Assembly: GCA_046734795.1 (NCBI GenBank)
Contig: JBKPRX010000179.1
Span: forward strand, 1 to 22,331
DNA from: JBKPRX01 sp046734795
GTDB taxonomy: Bacteria; Actinomycetota; Thermoleophilia; Gaiellales; Gaiellaceae
Length of the DNA stretch: 22,331 bases
Direction of reading: 5' to 3'
Below are positions 7,342-15,900 of this stretch, piece by piece; position 1 is the first letter of the stretch, and every line of letters begins with the position of its first letter. A program made the position numbers and the translations under genes. The notes beneath the pieces are model-generated. The model ran no database searches and was not told the origin of the DNA. It saw nothing but the letters and a program-made list of their open reading frames with translations.

Positions 7342-7580
7342 CGCGCGATCGTACCGCGACGGTGCGGCTGCGAAGGCGCCCGCGCGAGGGCGCCCTCACG
7401 ATGGAGCTCGTCCTCGTCATGCCGATGACGTGCTCCTGCACGGCTCGTGTTCCTGTCGACGATGCGCTGGCACGCGAAGACCCAAGAGCAGGCGACGTCG
7501 CAGACCGAGCATGAGCGACTGTGGCGCTTTCGTCGCGGATCTTCGTCAGGCGTAACTCCGCAACGGGCCCGCTGACGCGT
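7342..7580. other. gap with a hairpin and two doubtful short frames
   Basis: A perfect 7-bp stem GGCGCCC/GGGCGCC with a 6-base loop lies at 7375-7394 and has no T-tract. On the plus strand an ATG at 7401 opens a 37-codon frame (to 7514), and a GTG at 7447 opens a 42-codon frame (VFLSTMRWHAK... to 7575). Neither has a ribosome site, and they overlap each other. They may be remnants of one small frameshifted gene or chance. I see nothing else here. Confidence 0.35.
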
Positions 7581-8702
7581 CTAGCCGCGCGGGCGGAGCA
7601 GGCGTTTCGCGACCAGGTCGTTTAGGACCTCGTTCGCACCGCCGCCGATGCCGAGCACGCGCGCGTCCCGGTAGTGACGCTCGACCTCGACGCCGCGCAT
7701 GAACCCGAGGCCGCCGTGCAGTTGCACTGCCTCGTTCACGACGTAGTCGCACGCGTAGACGGCGGTGTTCTTCGCCATCGCGACGTCTGCCCGATCAGCT
7801 TCGCCCGAGAGCCATCGGTGCACGATCGCGCGGACGTACTCGCGTGCGACGTCGGTTTGGCGTGCCATCTCCGCGAGCTTGTGTCGTACGACCTGCTTTG
7901 CGACAAGGTTGCGCGCAACCGTCCACTCGACGGTCAGGTCGACGCAACGCTGCGCCGTCGCGTACGCCTGCACTGCCATCCCGAGCCGCTCCGATTCGAA
8001 GTTCCGCATGATCTGGACGAAGCCGGTGCCTTCCTCGCCGACGAGGTTCTCGACCGGGACGCGCACGTCGACGAACGAGAGCTCCGCCGTGTCGGAGCAG
8101 AGCCAGCCCATCTTGTCGAGCCGTCGTGACACGCTCACGCCGGGCATCGACTTCTCGATCACGAGCAGCGAGATGCCGTCGTGCCCCGCGCCGCCGGTGC
8201 GCACGGCCGTCGTCATGAAGTCAGCGCGGACACCCGAGGTGATGTACGTCTTCGCACCGTTGACGACGTAGTGGTCGCCGTCGCGACGCGCCGTCGTCGT
8301 CAATGCCGCGACGTCGGAGCCGCCGCCGGGCTCGGTCACGGCGAGCGAGCCGATCGCCTCGCCGGCAAGCGTCGGACGCACGTAGCGGTCGATCTGATCC
8401 GGATCGCCCGCGGCTGCGATGTGCGGGATGGCGATGCCGTGGGTCAGGAGCGCTGCGCAGACGCCTGAGGAGCCGCCGCCTTGAATCAGTTCCTCGCTCA
8501 GCACCATCGAGTGCGTGAAGTCGCCGCCTTGTCCGCCGACCTCCTCCGGAAAGTCGAGACCGAGCAGCCCCGCACCGGCCGCCTTCCGGTGAACGTCGCG
8601 CGGAACCTCGCCTGCGCGTTCCCACTCCTCGACGTTCGGCGCGATCTCACGCGCCGTGAACGCACGCGCCGTGTCGCGCAGCAATGTCTCGACGGCGATC
8701 AT
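7581..8702 (-). CDS. acyl-CoA dehydrogenase
   Basis: 373 residues, full family length. It oxidises an acyl-CoA to the 2-enoyl-CoA with FAD and passes electrons to ETF. FAD/substrate signatures are LAVTEPGGGSD at 120-130 and YITSG at 153-157; the C-terminal QLHGGLGFMRGVEVERHYRDAR segment and GGGANEV close the flavin site. The usual catalytic Glu of the YEGTNE motif is Gly here (IGGGANE). A Glu in FESERLG (E238 before R239) sits where long-chain and isovaleryl-CoA dehydrogenases keep their base, so this is probably that subtype. The substrate cannot be named. The start ATG 8702 has GAGG four bases upstream. It has no operon partner in the window. Confidence 0.94.
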   Translation of the reverse strand: MIAVETLLRDTARAFTAREIAPNVEEWERAGEVPRDVHRKAAGAGLLGLDFPEEVGGQGGDFTHSMVLSEELIQGGGSSGVCAALLTHGIAIPHIAAAGDPDQIDRYVRPTLAGEAIGSLAVTEPGGGSDVAALTTTARRDGDHYVVNGAKTYITSGVRADFMTTAVRTGGAGHDGISLLVIEKSMPGVSVSRRLDKMGWLCSDTAELSFVDVRVPVENLVGEEGTGFVQIMRNFESERLGMAVQAYATAQRCVDLTVEWTVARNLVAKQVVRHKLAEMARQTDVAREYVRAIVHRWLSGEADRADVAMAKNTAVYACDYVVNEAVQLHGGLGFMRGVEVERHYRDARVLGIGGGANEVLNDLVAKRLLRPRG

Positions 8703-8829
8703 CGCCTCAGCTGATCGTAACCGCGCGCGCCGCGACCTTCATCGACGCGATCGACCCGCCGGCCGCTGCGCAACGCGGCTCCTTCGCGCCTGCCGCGCCC
8801 TGAATACGTCGTGAATCGGGGAGGGGCGG

Positions 8830-8838
8830 TGCTAAGCT
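8830..8838 (+). promoter_or_regulatory. possible extended -10 of the initiator tRNA gene
   Basis: TG-C-TAAGCT ends 10 bases before the mature tRNA 5' end, the usual distance for a stable RNA promoter. No convincing -35 hexamer is seen at the right spacing. Confidence 0.35.
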
Positions 8839-8848
8839 TGGCCTGCGA

Positions 8849-8922
8849 CGCGGGGTGGAGCAGTCAGGTAGCTCGCCGGGCTCATAACCCGGAGGTCGCG
8901 GGTTCAAATCCCGCCCCCGCTA
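8849..8922 (+). tRNA. initiator tRNA-fMet (anticodon CAT)
   Basis: A 74-base cloverleaf. The acceptor strand CGCGGGG pairs with CCCCGCT, leaving an unpaired C1/U72, the mark of an initiator. The anticodon stem CCGGG/CCCGG carries the three consecutive G:C pairs required for the P site, and the loop CTCATAA has CAT at 8883-8885. The T loop is TTCAAAT. CCA is not encoded. This is the initiator, not the elongator tRNA-Met. Confidence 0.97.
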
Positions 8923-8927
8923 CTCCG

Positions 8928-8950
8928 AAGGCCCCGGCGACGGGGCCTTT
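8928..8950 (+). terminator. intrinsic terminator of the initiator tRNA
   Basis: AAGGCCCCG-GCGA-CGGGGCCTT is a perfect 9-bp stem with a GNRA tetraloop; the T run is short (TTT, then CTG). It begins five bases after the tRNA. Confidence 0.85.
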
Positions 8951-8997
8951 CTGATGCCGAGCGGGTGTCGGACCACACCGAGGAGAGGAAGCTCCGA

Positions 8998-9171
8998 GTG
9001 TCCAGCGCGAAGCGTACGACGATGAGCAAGATCAACCGCGAGCGTGAGCTCAGAGAGAAGCGCGCGCGAAAGCAAGAGCGCAAAGAGCAGAAGAAGTTGG
9101 CGGCTGCGGCTGCCGCCGCGGGCGAGACCGAAGCGCCCGAGCCGGCACCGACCGACGGTCCTCCCGCTTAG
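8998..9171 (+). CDS. small basic Lys/Arg-rich protein, unknown
   Basis: 57 residues from GTG 8998, chosen because AGGAGAGGAAG (8981-8991) is a strong ribosome site at proper spacing. The core KINRERELREKRARKQERKEQKK is a highly charged helix, followed by an Ala run and an acidic/Pro tail. An internal ATG at 9022 in the same frame is an alternative start. I recall similar short proteins in Thermoleophilia and other actinobacteria, without function. The basic helix could bind nucleic acid, but nothing here proves it. Confidence 0.65.
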   Translation: MSSAKRTTMSKINRERELREKRARKQERKEQKKLAAAAAAAGETEAPEPAPTDGPPA

Positions 9172-9336
9172 CCTTCATCGTCGATCCGTCGGCGATCGTC
9201 TGCGCTCTTTGTTCGACGATCGACCTCAACCAACGCGCACGAGGCGCCGGCAAGCGCGGGCTCTTCATCAGTTGCCGCGCAGGCCGCGGTTACCTTCCTC
9301 GTCACCGCGGCGCCTACCTCACTAGCTCCGGCCTCG

Positions 9337-9750
9337 CTAGCTCTCGAGCTTGAACGTGAGCGTCTGATTCGCGACGTCTTCGTTAGCCGATCCGATGAAC
9401 GTCACGGTTCCGCGGAGCCCGAGTTCGGGGAATGCGGTCGCGGCCCGGCAGACGGCGATCGGAATGAACTCATGCGTGAGCGTGCATCCGTTACGCGTCT
9501 CTGCGAGCTTGATGACGGTGGACGGCGCGACGAGCAGGCGCTGACGCGCGGCCTGCGCGTGAACCGCTACGACTTCGCGAGCGGTGTGGGTGTCCCTCAC
9601 AACGGGTGCTTGCGACGCCGGGCTGAGGTCGTAGCTGACTGAGCGTTCCTGCTGCGCGGCACTGCCCCGTTCGTAGCCGACGATCCCGACGATCGTGGCT
9701 GCGAGAAGGGCGGCGATTGCTGCTGATGTGATTTTGACCCGGCGTGACAT
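9337..9750 (-). CDS. exported or membrane-anchored small protein, unknown
   Basis: 137 residues. Basic MSRRVK is followed by a helix (about 8-26), which is a signal peptide or anchor, and then a region of about 105 residues with two Cys (NGCTL, AVCRAA) likely to form a disulfide and a C-terminal strand-rich part (GTVTFIGS, TLTFKLES). AAGGAG lies seven bases before the ATG at 9750. The gene lies 32 bases after the 60-residue gene on the same strand and could share its transcript. I do not recognise the family. Confidence 0.75.
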   Translation of the reverse strand: MSRRVKITSAAIAALLAATIVGIVGYERGSAAQQERSVSYDLSPASQAPVVRDTHTAREVVAVHAQAARQRLLVAPSTVIKLAETRNGCTLTHEFIPIAVCRAATAFPELGLRGTVTFIGSANEDVANQTLTFKLES

Positions 9751-9782
9751 GCGAAATCTCCTTTGCCTTGAGAGGGACGGCG

Positions 9783-9965
9783 CTAGCGCGTTGCGTACGC
9801 GAAGGGGTGGAGGAAGACGTCGAGCGCGTGCGTCCGCGGAGCGGTGATCGAGAAGCGATCGCCAGCGCTGATGTCCTCGACGACGACGAACAGCTCGTCG
9901 CGGCTCGTGTCCCAGTAGAGGGCGACGTCAAAGTTGTGATTTCTGCGGTGTGCGAGTTCGGTCAT
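9783..9965 (-). CDS. 60-residue conserved small protein
   Basis: Begins at ATG 9965, five bases after a perfect GGAGGGA (9971-9977), which rejects the longer in-frame start at 10025. The sequence (MTELAHRRNHNFDVALYWD, FVVVEDISAGDRF, ALDVFLHPFAYA) matches in my memory a common short actinobacterial protein with a conserved ALD.F.HPFAYA end and no known function. Alternating hydrophobic residues suggest a small all-beta fold. It is intracellular, with no signal peptide. Confidence 0.8.
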   Translation of the reverse strand: MTELAHRRNHNFDVALYWDTSRDELFVVVEDISAGDRFSITAPRTHALDVFLHPFAYATR

Positions 9966-10059
9966 CTCGATCCCTCCTTCGTCTGCGATGGAATGAGGAT
10001 GCGCCGAGCCGCGTTCGGCGGCCACGTGGCGCGACCGAAGGAAAGACCGCAGGCTTTGC

Positions 10060-13000
10060 TCAGGCGCCGGCGGCGACCGGCGCTTCGCTCTCGGCGAGCG
10101 CAGTCGGCAATTGCGTCCGCGACGAAATGTTCAGCTTGCGGAAGGCGTTCGAGAGGTGCATCTCGACCGTTCGTAAGGTGACGAAGAGCGCCTGAGCGAT
10201 CTCTCGGTTTGAGAGGCCCTCGGCCGCCATGGCGGCGGTCCGCCGTTCGCTCGGCGTGAGCGCTGCCGCTCCCGTCTGAACGATCCGTCGTGGGCGGGCC
10301 CCGGTCGCAATCAGCTCCTCATGCGCCTGCTCGGTGAGACGAGTGGCGCCGCCGCGTTGCGCCAGTTCGAGCGCCTGGCGGAGATGGTCGCGCGCTTCGG
10401 CTCGGTGGTTGGCGCGTCGCAGAGCGGCTCCGAGGTCGGCGAGTGCGTAGGCGTGCTCGAGCCGCGCCGGAGAGGACGCCAGCACGGCAACCGCCTCGCG
10501 GATCAGCTCGATCCCGGCGGTGCCGCCCTGGATGAGCCCGAGGATCCGCAACGAGCGACCGAGTGTTCGCGGCGCGCCCCAAGCTCGCGCGAGCTCGACC
10601 TCCTCCTCCGCCAGCCCAACCGCTTCCTGCTCTTCGCCGACGGCGTGATGCTCAAGCGCCGCAAGCGAGCGCCAAGCTGGATATGAGGCCGGCGGGTTCG
10701 TGTGGCCGAAGACCGACAGCGCGTGGCCGAGCTCGAGCGCGCGCGCAAGCGCCGCGCGGTGGTCGCCGCGCGCCGCGTCGACCATCGCGCGGGCGCGGAG
10801 CAACGGCGCCCGTGAGAACGCATCGCGCGCCACGGTCGCTTCGACGGCGTCGAGCAACCCCACCGCCTCCTCGATATTCGCGCGCTCCACGAGGATCTGC
10901 GCAAGCCAGCCGTGTCCCGCCGGCCTAAACCACGCGTCCCGATGCGGGAGCGCCTCGAGCGCGGCGCGCCCGTCCGCTTCGGCCTCGACAAGCGAGCCGC
11001 GCGCGTACTGGAAGATGGCCCGCGTCATCGCAAGACTCGAGAAATGAAAGACGTCGCCGCGCCTGCGCACGTCCGTGAGGGTCGTGTCGAGTAAGCGAAC
11101 GCCCTCCTCGAGGTAGTCGGCATAGAGGAGCGCGTATGCGCCGGCGGTGTAGTTCCGCGCGCGCTCCTCGTCAGGCATCGCGGTCAACGCCGCAAGTGCA
11201 ATCGCCGCCGCGCGCTTGGCGTCGCCGCCGCCCGCACCCATGTGGTACGCCTGCCCCGAGACGAGCACCCTCGCTCCTGGCCCGTCGTCGAGTGACACGT
11301 CGACCCGCGCCAGCCGCTCTCTTGCGAGCTCGTACTGAAAGGGCACCCGCGTCGCATTGACGACCAGTTGCGCCTCCAGGCGGTGTCGCAGCTCGAGATC
11401 CAGATCCGGTTCCGCCGCGAGTGCGTCCTCGAGTACCTGGACGCCCTTCTCTTCTTCGCCCGACCAGTACAGCGCATTCGCGAGCGCCAGCGATGCTTCG
11501 GCTTGCCGCTCGGGAACGCGCAACAACGACACGGCATCCCGGAGGTGAGCGACAACGGCAGGTGCACCGCTGTTGGCCTCGACAGCCGCCAGCTCGAGCA
11601 GCAGCTCGCCTCGCGCCCCCTCCTCCAGCGGTTCCTCGAGCGCACGCGACAGATAACGCGCGGCGCTTTCGAGACCCGCCTCGGCTGTGGCACGACGCGC
11701 CGCCTCGCGAAGCAGGTCGACTGTCCGCGGGACGCTTTGCGGCGGCGCGAGGAGGAGCTGCGCGGCGACCTGCTCCGGCGGCGCGTTCAACTCGGCCAGG
11801 AGTTCCGCAGCGCGGGCGTGCTCAGCCTCCCGCTCGTGCGCAGGAATGCTCACGTAGACGGCGTTGCTGACGAGCGGGTGGAGGAACGAGAACGGCGGCT
11901 CAGGACGCAGCAGGTCGACGCGGGCGAGCGCTGCCGCCGCCGGCGCGACTTGCCGGTGCTCGAGCTTCGCCAGCGCTGCTGCCTGCTCGCGGTCGGCTCG
12001 GTCGCCGAGGACCGCGACGGCACGCGCAAGCCGAGCGGCCTCCGCCGGCAGGCGACCGAGCCGCAGGCGCACGGAGCGGGTTACGGCGTCGGGCGCGAGT
12101 CGCTCGACAACGCCCGCGGAAGCTTCAACAGGCGCCACATCCTCGGCGGCGAGCGTGCGCAACAGTTCGCGCAGGAGCAGCGGGTTGCCGCCGGTAGCGT
12201 GACGGCAGGCGAGACAAAACGCCTCGTCGGCTCCGTCACCGAACTCGTGTTGGACGAGCTCGGCGACCGACGGTGCGGTCAGCGGGTTCGGCCTGATGAT
12301 CGTGGTCGCTGCATCCGCTAGCAGCTCGGCAAGCAGCGGATGCTCGGCTTCGACGGGACGCAACGTCGCGAGCACGCAAACCGGTAGGCCCTCGAGCCGA
12401 CGCGTCAGGTAGGCGAACCACTGCAGCGACTGTGGGTCGGACCACTGTAGATCGTCCACGGCGAGCGCGAACGGCCGCGACTCCGCCAGGTTCACGGCCA
12501 GCCAGTAGAGGCCGTGCAGCAGCGGATAGATGTCGTCGTCGCCGCTTCCGTCGCTCTCGCCGGACCTGAACAAGCGAGCTGCCTGCGCGGCGGCGCCGCC
12601 GAAGAGCCGCGACTGGTCGCCCTTTGGCGTTGTTGCAACTGCTGCCTCGAACAACTGCCGGACGATTCCGAACGAGAACGCCTCTTCCAGCTCGCTCGCG
12701 CGCGCATACAGAACGGTCAAGCCCGAGTCGGTCGCGTGTGTGCGCCCCTCGGCGAGGAGCGACGTCTTCCCGATTCCTGCCGGGCCATCGATCACGACGA
12801 GCTTCCCGGTGCCCGTTCGAGCGCCCGCGATTGCCGCATCGACCGCTGCCAGCTCGTCCTCACGTTCGAGCAGAGCCGGCTGTTCATTGCGCCACGTGCG
12901 TGTCGCCCGTGGCTCCGCAAACGCCTCCGGCAAACCGGCCGCGGTGACCTGGAACAGGCGCTCCGGCTGCTCGAGGCCCGTGAGTCGCACCTCGCCGACT

Positions 13001-13470
13001 TCTCGGAACCCGATCCCGACCGGCGGGTCGGGGGCGACGATCGCGTGCGTCGCGCTCGAGACGAGGATCTGCCCGCCGTGTGCAGCCTCGCAGATGCGCT
13101 GGCCACGGTGGACGGCAATCCCGACATAACCGTCGCGGCCGAGGATTACCTCGCCCGTGTGCAGCCCCATCCGGACGCGCACGTCCGCCCGCTCAGGCCA
13201 ATTCTCGGACGCAAGCGCCCGCTGCGCCGCCACCGCCGCCGCGACAGCGCCCCCCGCGCTCGTGAAGACGGCCAGTAGCGAGTCGCCGGTCGCATCCACC
13301 TCGGCGCCGCCCGCCGCCGCAACCGCATCCCGCAGCACCTGACGCTGGCGCTCCAGCAGCTCGCCGTAACGATCACGCCCGGCCCGTTCGAGGAGCCCCG
13401 TCGACCCCTCGATGTCGGTGAACAGGAACGTCACCGTCCCCTGCGGCAGCGACCCCATCCTCTCGACCAT
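10060..13470 (-). CDS. cyclase-ATPase-LuxR transcriptional regulator (LAL type)
   Basis: 1,136 residues from ATG 13470; ATG 13458 is also possible. A class III nucleotidyl cyclase domain (about 10-176) has the metal motif FLFTDIEGST (D19) and ATGDSLLAVF (D63), but the usual catalytic Asn of the VNRAARI element is His (AVHRGQRI, H121), so activity is doubtful. The STAND-type ATPase has Walker A GPAGIGKT at 229-236 and Walker B LAVDDLQWSD further on. A long helical repeat region (TPR-like, about 550-1050) follows, then a LuxR helix-turn-helix at about 1070-1125 (LTPSERRTAAM, GLSNREIAQAL, VEMHLSNAFRKL). Such proteins sense a signal through ATPase and repeats and activate transcription. It is divergent from an exporter 105 bases away, its most likely target. 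Confidence 0.92.
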   Translation of the reverse strand: MVERMGSLPQGTVTFLFTDIEGSTGLLERAGRDRYGELLERQRQVLRDAVAAAGGAEVDATGDSLLAVFTSAGGAVAAAVAAQRALASENWPERADVRVRMGLHTGEVILGRDGYVGIAVHRGQRICEAAHGGQILVSSATHAIVAPDPPVGIGFREVGEVRLTGLEQPERLFQVTAAGLPEAFAEPRATRTWRNEQPALLEREDELAAVDAAIAGARTGTGKLVVIDGPAGIGKTSLLAEGRTHATDSGLTVLYARASELEEAFSFGIVRQLFEAAVATTPKGDQSRLFGGAAAQAARLFRSGESDGSGDDDIYPLLHGLYWLAVNLAESRPFALAVDDLQWSDPQSLQWFAYLTRRLEGLPVCVLATLRPVEAEHPLLAELLADAATTIIRPNPLTAPSVAELVQHEFGDGADEAFCLACRHATGGNPLLLRELLRTLAAEDVAPVEASAGVVERLAPDAVTRSVRLRLGRLPAEAARLARAVAVLGDRADREQAAALAKLEHRQVAPAAAALARVDLLRPEPPFSFLHPLVSNAVYVSIPAHEREAEHARAAELLAELNAPPEQVAAQLLLAPPQSVPRTVDLLREAARRATAEAGLESAARYLSRALEEPLEEGARGELLLELAAVEANSGAPAVVAHLRDAVSLLRVPERQAEASLALANALYWSGEEEKGVQVLEDALAAEPDLDLELRHRLEAQLVVNATRVPFQYELARERLARVDVSLDDGPGARVLVSGQAYHMGAGGGDAKRAAAIALAALTAMPDEERARNYTAGAYALLYADYLEEGVRLLDTTLTDVRRRGDVFHFSSLAMTRAIFQYARGSLVEAEADGRAALEALPHRDAWFRPAGHGWLAQILVERANIEEAVGLLDAVEATVARDAFSRAPLLRARAMVDAARGDHRAALARALELGHALSVFGHTNPPASYPAWRSLAALEHHAVGEEQEAVGLAEEEVELARAWGAPRTLGRSLRILGLIQGGTAGIELIREAVAVLASSPARLEHAYALADLGAALRRANHRAEARDHLRQALELAQRGGATRLTEQAHEELIATGARPRRIVQTGAAALTPSERRTAAMAAEGLSNREIAQALFVTLRTVEMHLSNAFRKLNISSRTQLPTALAESEAPVAAGA

Positions 13471-13575
13471 AGCCCCAAAGTCTGCGGCTTTTCCTACGGG
13501 GTCTCCACATCGCGGCGGCACCCGCCTGCGAGCGACGTTGTCGACATGCAATCCACCCGCGACAAGGAGACGACG

Positions 13576-15036
13576 ATGCACCGCCACCACCACACTGCGC
13601 CGGAACCTGCAGTCGACCCGCAGCAGCCGCCCAAGCGGCTCCTGCCGCTGCTTTTGGTCGCTCAGCTCATGGTCATCCTCGACATCACGGCCGTGAACAT
13701 CGCGATGCCGAGCGTCGCCCGCGACCTCGGGATCAGCGGCGCGACGATCAGCTGGACGATCACGGCTTACTCGCTCGTGTTCGGCAGCCTCCTCTTGCTT
13801 GGCGGCCGCGCGGCCGACCTACTCGGCCGGCGCCGCATGTTTCTCACCGGCCTCGGGATCTTCACGGCCTCCTCTCTGGCCTCGGCAATGGCCGGGACGG
13901 CGGCTGCGCTGTTCGCAGCGCGCGCGGGACAGGGTCTCGGCGCCGCCATGCTCTCGCCGGCAGCGCTGTCGATCATCACCGGCACGTTCCATGGCCAGGC
14001 CCGCGCGAAGGCACTCGCCGCCTGGGGCGCGGTCGGCGGTGCCGGCGCCGCGCTTGGCGTCCTCCTCGGCGGAGTGCTGACCGAGGTCGGCGACTGGCGC
14101 CTGATCTTCTTCGTCAACCTCCCCGTCGCGGCGGCCCTCGCCGTCGGCGCCCGCAGGATCGTGCCCGCCGACACCGAGAAGCCGCGCTGGCGCGGCCTCG
14201 ACGCCCGCGGCGCCGCTCTCGCCACCGGCAGCCTCGCCGCGATCGTCTACGCCATCACCCAGGCCGACGAGGCTGGCTGGATCTCCGGGCAGACGCTCGG
14301 CATCGGCGGCATCGGCATCGCCGGCCTCGCAGCGTTCGCGGTCTGCGAGAGTCACACCGCCCAACCGCTCCTGCGCATCGGGCAGCTCCGCGACCGGGCC
14401 GTCGGCGCCGGCCTGCTCCTATCGCTCGTGAATGCCGGTCTTATGTTCGGGCTGTTTCTGCTCTGCTCGCTCTACCTCCAGCTCGCACTCGGCCGCGGCC
14501 CGCTGCCGACCGGTCTCGCATTCATCCCGCTCGCCCTCGCTGCGGGTAGCGGCGCGCACGTCGCGGGCCATCTGCTCAACCGGCACGGCCTCCGCTGGGC
14601 AGCCGCCCCGGCGCTCGCGCTGGCTGCAGGCGGGCTGCTGATGCTCTCCCACGTGCCCGCCCATGGCAGCTATCTGCGGGACATGCTGCCGGGGATGCTC
14701 ATGGCCGGCTTCGGCCTCGGCCTGTCGGGCACCGCGGTGGCTGTCGGTGTTCTGACCGGCGTCCGTCATGAAGAGGCTGGGATGCTCTCAGGAGCCAGCG
14801 CGACGGGGCACGAGATCGGCGGCACACTCGGAATCGCGATCTACGCGAGCGTCGCGACGGCCGCGAGCGGCGGCATGTTCGTCGGCCCCGCAGCAGCGGC
14901 TGGGATCGCACACGCGTTCCTGATCGCCGGTTGCGTCGCTTTCGGAGCGAGCGCGGCGGCCATCGTCCTGCTGCCCGCCGCGAAGACGTTCCTGCCGAAG
15001 CTGCGGCTCAATCCTCAGGCGATCGCAGCCCATTGA
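13576..15036 (+). CDS. DHA2-family MFS exporter (14 helices)
   Basis: 486 residues. ATG 13576 has AAGGAG six bases upstream and is preferred to ATG 13546. A His-rich cytoplasmic N-terminus (HRHHH at 2-6) precedes helix 1. Signatures are ILDITAVNIAMP (34-45, with the drug-antiporter Asp 36), motif A GGRAADLLGRRR (76-87) and motif C-like GAVGGAGAALGVLLGG in helix 5. Hydrophobic segments total 14. The family exports drugs and other amphiphiles by proton antiport; the substrate is unknown. It ends in MFS-typical hydrophobic stretches and is complete. Divergent from the cyclase-ATPase-LuxR gene and a clear paralogue of the exporter at 17228. Confidence 0.93.
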   Translation: MHRHHHTAPEPAVDPQQPPKRLLPLLLVAQLMVILDITAVNIAMPSVARDLGISGATISWTITAYSLVFGSLLLLGGRAADLLGRRRMFLTGLGIFTASSLASAMAGTAAALFAARAGQGLGAAMLSPAALSIITGTFHGQARAKALAAWGAVGGAGAALGVLLGGVLTEVGDWRLIFFVNLPVAAALAVGARRIVPADTEKPRWRGLDARGAALATGSLAAIVYAITQADEAGWISGQTLGIGGIGIAGLAAFAVCESHTAQPLLRIGQLRDRAVGAGLLLSLVNAGLMFGLFLLCSLYLQLALGRGPLPTGLAFIPLALAAGSGAHVAGHLLNRHGLRWAAAPALALAAGGLLMLSHVPAHGSYLRDMLPGMLMAGFGLGLSGTAVAVGVLTGVRHEEAGMLSGASATGHEIGGTLGIAIYASVATAASGGMFVGPAAAAGIAHAFLIAGCVAFGASAAAIVLLPAAKTFLPKLRLNPQAIAAH

Positions 15037-15045
15037 ACGGCGACT

Positions 15046-15117
15046 GCGGGCACCGGCCAGCGTTAGCCGGTGCCCGCCCGAGCCTTTGCAAGGGGAAGCC
15101 GCCTCGGCGGCTTCCCC
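15046..15117. terminator. two tandem strong hairpins between convergent genes
   Basis: A 12-bp perfect stem (15046-15057 with 15066-15077, 8-base loop) is followed by another 12-bp perfect stem (15092-15103 with 15106-15117, 2-base centre). Neither has a long T-tract. Their place between the stops of the exporter (plus) and the methyltransferase (minus) suggests a bidirectional terminator. Confidence 0.7.
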
Positions 15118-15160
15118 ATTCGGCGGCCCGCTTGGAAGGCGACGATGCGACCGATTGCGG

Positions 15161-15820
15161 TCATCTTGTTGCTCGCCCGACCATGAGCGGACGGACGATC
15201 GGAGGCATGCCGCGCCACGCGGCGTTGTCGGCCGTGACCTCGAAGCCGTGCGCGCGCATGAGGTCGACGGTCGGCTGGTTGCAGCGGCAACCGCCGGCGA
15301 AGCTGCGCCAAGGCGCGAGCAGATGGTCTTGGCAGGCCGCTAGGAACCGCGAGCCCGCACGCACGTGTTCGATGAACAGCAGCTGCCCGTCCGGCCGAAG
15401 TACACGTGTGATCTCGCGGAGTGCGCGTTCGGGTTCGTCGACGGTGCAAAGGACGAGTGTGGAGACGACGGTGTCCACCGACGCGTCGGGCAGCGGCAGG
15501 CGCTCCGCCGGCGCGTCGACGATCTCCGCGGCGCGCCCAGCCCGCTGCAAGCGACGTGCGAGTCGTCGGCGCATCGCCGGGTCGGGTTCGACGAGCACGA
15601 GCTCAGTGACGCCGTCGCGATAGTGCGCGATGTTCAGCCCGGTCCCGGCGCCGATCTCGACAACGCACCCGCGGGCTTCGGATAGAAGCGCGCTCCTCCG
15701 GCGGCGCATGCCTGCGACCTCGCCGAGCCAAAGAAACGGGTCGTACAGGAGCGCGAAAATCCGCAGCCACGCCGCGGACGGCGGCCGCGGCTGGACTTCG
15801 GTACCGGCGATCTCAGTCAT
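15161..15820 (-). CDS. class I SAM-dependent methyltransferase, METTL7/UbiE-like
   Basis: 219 residues. The SAM motif VVEIGAGTGLN is at 53-63, acidic VEPD at 77-80 binds the ribose, and motif II/III follow (LPDASVDTVVSTLVLCTV; LRPDGQLLFIEHV). The N-terminal FALLYDPFLWLGEVAGMRRRR, with the methyltransferase core directly behind it, resembles the METTL7 (thiol methyltransferase) group, and the C-terminal GGCRCNQPT segment fits too. The substrate is not predictable: small thiols, quinones or lipids are all possible. Start ATG 15820. It is convergent with the exporter on its left and 80 bases from the end of the hydrolase-LuxR gene, which is on the same strand, so read-through from that gene is possible. 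Confidence 0.9.
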   Translation of the reverse strand: MTEIAGTEVQPRPPSAAWLRIFALLYDPFLWLGEVAGMRRRRSALLSEARGCVVEIGAGTGLNIAHYRDGVTELVLVEPDPAMRRRLARRLQRAGRAAEIVDAPAERLPLPDASVDTVVSTLVLCTVDEPERALREITRVLRPDGQLLFIEHVRAGSRFLAACQDHLLAPWRSFAGGCRCNQPTVDLMRAHGFEVTADNAAWRGMPPIVRPLMVGRATR

Positions 15821-15900
15821 GTCGCGAGCGTACGGGCCGCCTCACGGTCCGAACATCGCTCGCAGCGGCCATCTTCCGCAGATGGCCCGTTCCGGCTAGC

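Noticed and set aside
8707..8907. 66-codon minus-strand frame in front of the acyl-CoA dehydrogenase
   Set aside because: Its first half is the antisense of the initiator tRNA, a common false gene call.
9172..9336. Possible gene in the gap after the small basic protein
   Set aside because: Frames here have no start with ribosome site and run antisense into the 137-residue gene; I see nothing supportable.
13471..13593. 41-residue extension of the cyclase-ATPase-LuxR protein
   Set aside because: It would overlap the start of the divergent exporter and has no ribosome site or domain; the cyclase starts normally from 13470.
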